Below, one piece after another: positions 4,769 to 5,499 of a DNA stretch of 5,499 bases (the first letter of the stretch is position 1; each line of letters opens with the position of its first letter). The position numbers and the translations under genes are program-made. The DNA lies in NCBI RefSeq assembly GCF_021107415.1, contig NZ_JAIOSW010000334.1, positions 1 to 5,499 on the forward strand. The letters are read 5' to 3'. The DNA is from Desulfobacula sp. (GTDB lineage Bacteria > Desulfobacterota > Desulfobacteria > Desulfobacterales > Desulfobacteraceae). The notes below the pieces were generated by a model. The model was not told the origin of the DNA, made no database searches, and saw only the letters and a program-made list of their open reading frames with translations.

Positions 4769-5499
4769 AAGATTGTCCATCAGTTTACCCAGGCTTGCAA
4801 GATGCGCTTTTTCTTCATTTGCAATCTTATTAATAATATCCCTTGATTGTGAATTCGTGACTCGCAAGGAGAGTCTTTGATAAAGATCCAGTGCCTGGGC
4901 TTCTATTGACATGGCAAGGGAAATCACTTCTCTTTCAGAATCCAGGTCTGTGTTGAAAAGCTCAAGATATTCTCTGGTGGAAAGCCCCCCTTCCAATGCC
5001 CTGGTTTCAACCATTTTTTCAAATGCATCTTTACTCAGTTCCTCATCACTGATGTCATTGTATGCTATATAAATAGACATCTGATGTTTCACTTCAATCT
5101 CGGATAATTTGGCAAAAAGATCTTTTACTTTTTCATTTTTCGCCTCTTTTTCCATAACAAGATAGAATTCACGTAATCCCTGTTCAAGTGAATAGGCAAC
5201 CTTTAACACATCCAGCGGTTCCTCTTTGCCGCTGAAAAAATCCATTCCAAGATCCTGCGGGCCAACGGCTGTTTTAGCATGCCATGCCTTTATCCCGCCT
5301 GCCACATTAAACACTTTTTTAAACCCTTTTCCTGCAAGCATCTGTGCAGCAACACGGCTGCGCCCACCAACGGCTCAGTAGACCAGGGTCGGTTTTTCAG
5401 GATCAAGGTCATCAAGCCTGTCCGAAAGCTGGGGCAAAGGAATCAAAGTGGCTCCTGGAATATGACTCTCCTGGTATTCTGAGGGCTGTCTGACATCCA
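4766..5499 (-). CDS. Rhodanese / ferritin-like diiron fusion, predicted selenoprotein (5' end outside window)
   Basis: Read through one in-frame TGA, the frame stays open from the window edge to the TAA at 4766-4768, giving 243 visible residues. Residues 1 to about 75 are a rhodanese domain: DVRQPSEY, then SHIPGA, then the active-site loop, then VFNVAGGIKAW. The loop reads VY-(TGA)-AVGGRS, so the TGA sits exactly where rhodaneses carry the cysteine that takes the persulfide; selenocysteine is the natural reading. The rest (about residues 90-243) is a helical ferritin-like domain with the diiron pattern Glu (SLEQGLREFY), EVKH, Glu (SIEAQALDLY) and EEKAH. Rhodaneses move sulfane sulfur (or selenium) between thiols; ferritin-like rubrerythrin relatives bind two irons and reduce peroxide or O2. 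No signal peptide is visible, but the true N-terminus is missing. If TGA were a stop, only the ferritin-like half could be made, from an internal start such as ATG 5341. It leads the visible operon, 68 bases ahead of the FAD oxidoreductase. Domain calls are firm; Sec is inferred. Confidence 0.88.
5346..5361 (-). promoter_or_regulatory. Possible bacterial SECIS hairpin downstream of the TGA
   Basis: Hand folding of the mRNA after the TGA gives a 5-bp stem GCAGC/GCUGC closing a 6-base loop CGUGUU, which starts 18 bases after the UGA. Bacterial SECIS elements sit within the reading frame right after UGA, with a short stem and a loop that has a G in its first two positions; this candidate fits those loose rules. 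The stem is short, with a C-A mismatch just below it, so support is modest. Confidence 0.4.
5375..5377 (-). other. In-frame TGA at rhodanese catalytic position, predicted selenocysteine codon
   Basis: On the minus strand the codons run TAC TGA GCC GTT GGT GGG CGC AGC. Canonical rhodanese loops are Y-C-x4-R-S, so TGA replaces the sole catalytic Cys. The coding frame is intact on both sides: DVRQPSEY and SHIPGA upstream, VFNVAGGIKAW downstream. That is unlike a random nonsense mutation and is the usual Cys-to-Sec signature. A cloning or sequencing change of TGC or TGT to TGA cannot be excluded from the sequence alone. Confidence 0.75.

Overview
The window looks like a fragment of an anaerobic or microaerotolerant, moderately AT-rich bacterial genome. 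A sulfate-reducing Desulfobacterota (Desulfobacteraceae-like) lineage fits best. The rubrerythrin is colinear with the Desulfovibrio form as I remember it, the operon handles sulfur and iron, and selenocysteine and pyrrolysine usage are known in that group. This taxonomy is inference, not a database match.

All genes lie on the minus strand and read from the right edge to the left, so the window is probably one operon whose start lies beyond base 5499. In transcription order they are: (1) a rhodanese domain fused to a ferritin-like diiron domain, cut by the window edge, with an in-frame TGA exactly at the catalytic cysteine and a possible bacterial SECIS hairpin just after it; (2) a 54-base spacer of three 18-base units, the third carrying an inverted 11-mer, able to form two competing hairpins; (3) a 373-residue FAD/NAD(P)H oxidoreductase of the type that also occurs fused to selenophosphate synthetase SelD; (4) a 714-residue fusion of a VTT/TVP38 membrane domain with a dihydrolipoamide-dehydrogenase-like flavoprotein; (5) a decayed remnant of a metallo-beta-lactamase/double-rhodanese persulfide dioxygenase with two internal deletions; (6) a small single-cluster ferredoxin with Asp in place of one cluster cysteine; (7) a 191-codon rubrerythrin with an in-frame TAG at codon 96. 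A hairpin terminator follows at 86-125. Bases 1-85 hold no gene I can support.

Together the genes suggest handling of sulfane sulfur (perhaps selenium too) combined with peroxide/oxygen defence: sulfurtransferase, thiol/disulfide or quinone flavoproteins, a ferredoxin as electron donor, and diiron peroxidase modules. The most notable points are the predicted selenocysteine rhodanese-ferritin fusion, the amber codon inside rubrerythrin (pyrrolysine or pseudogene), and the repeat switch-like structure between genes 1 and 3. No mobile element, CRISPR array, tRNA or rRNA was seen.
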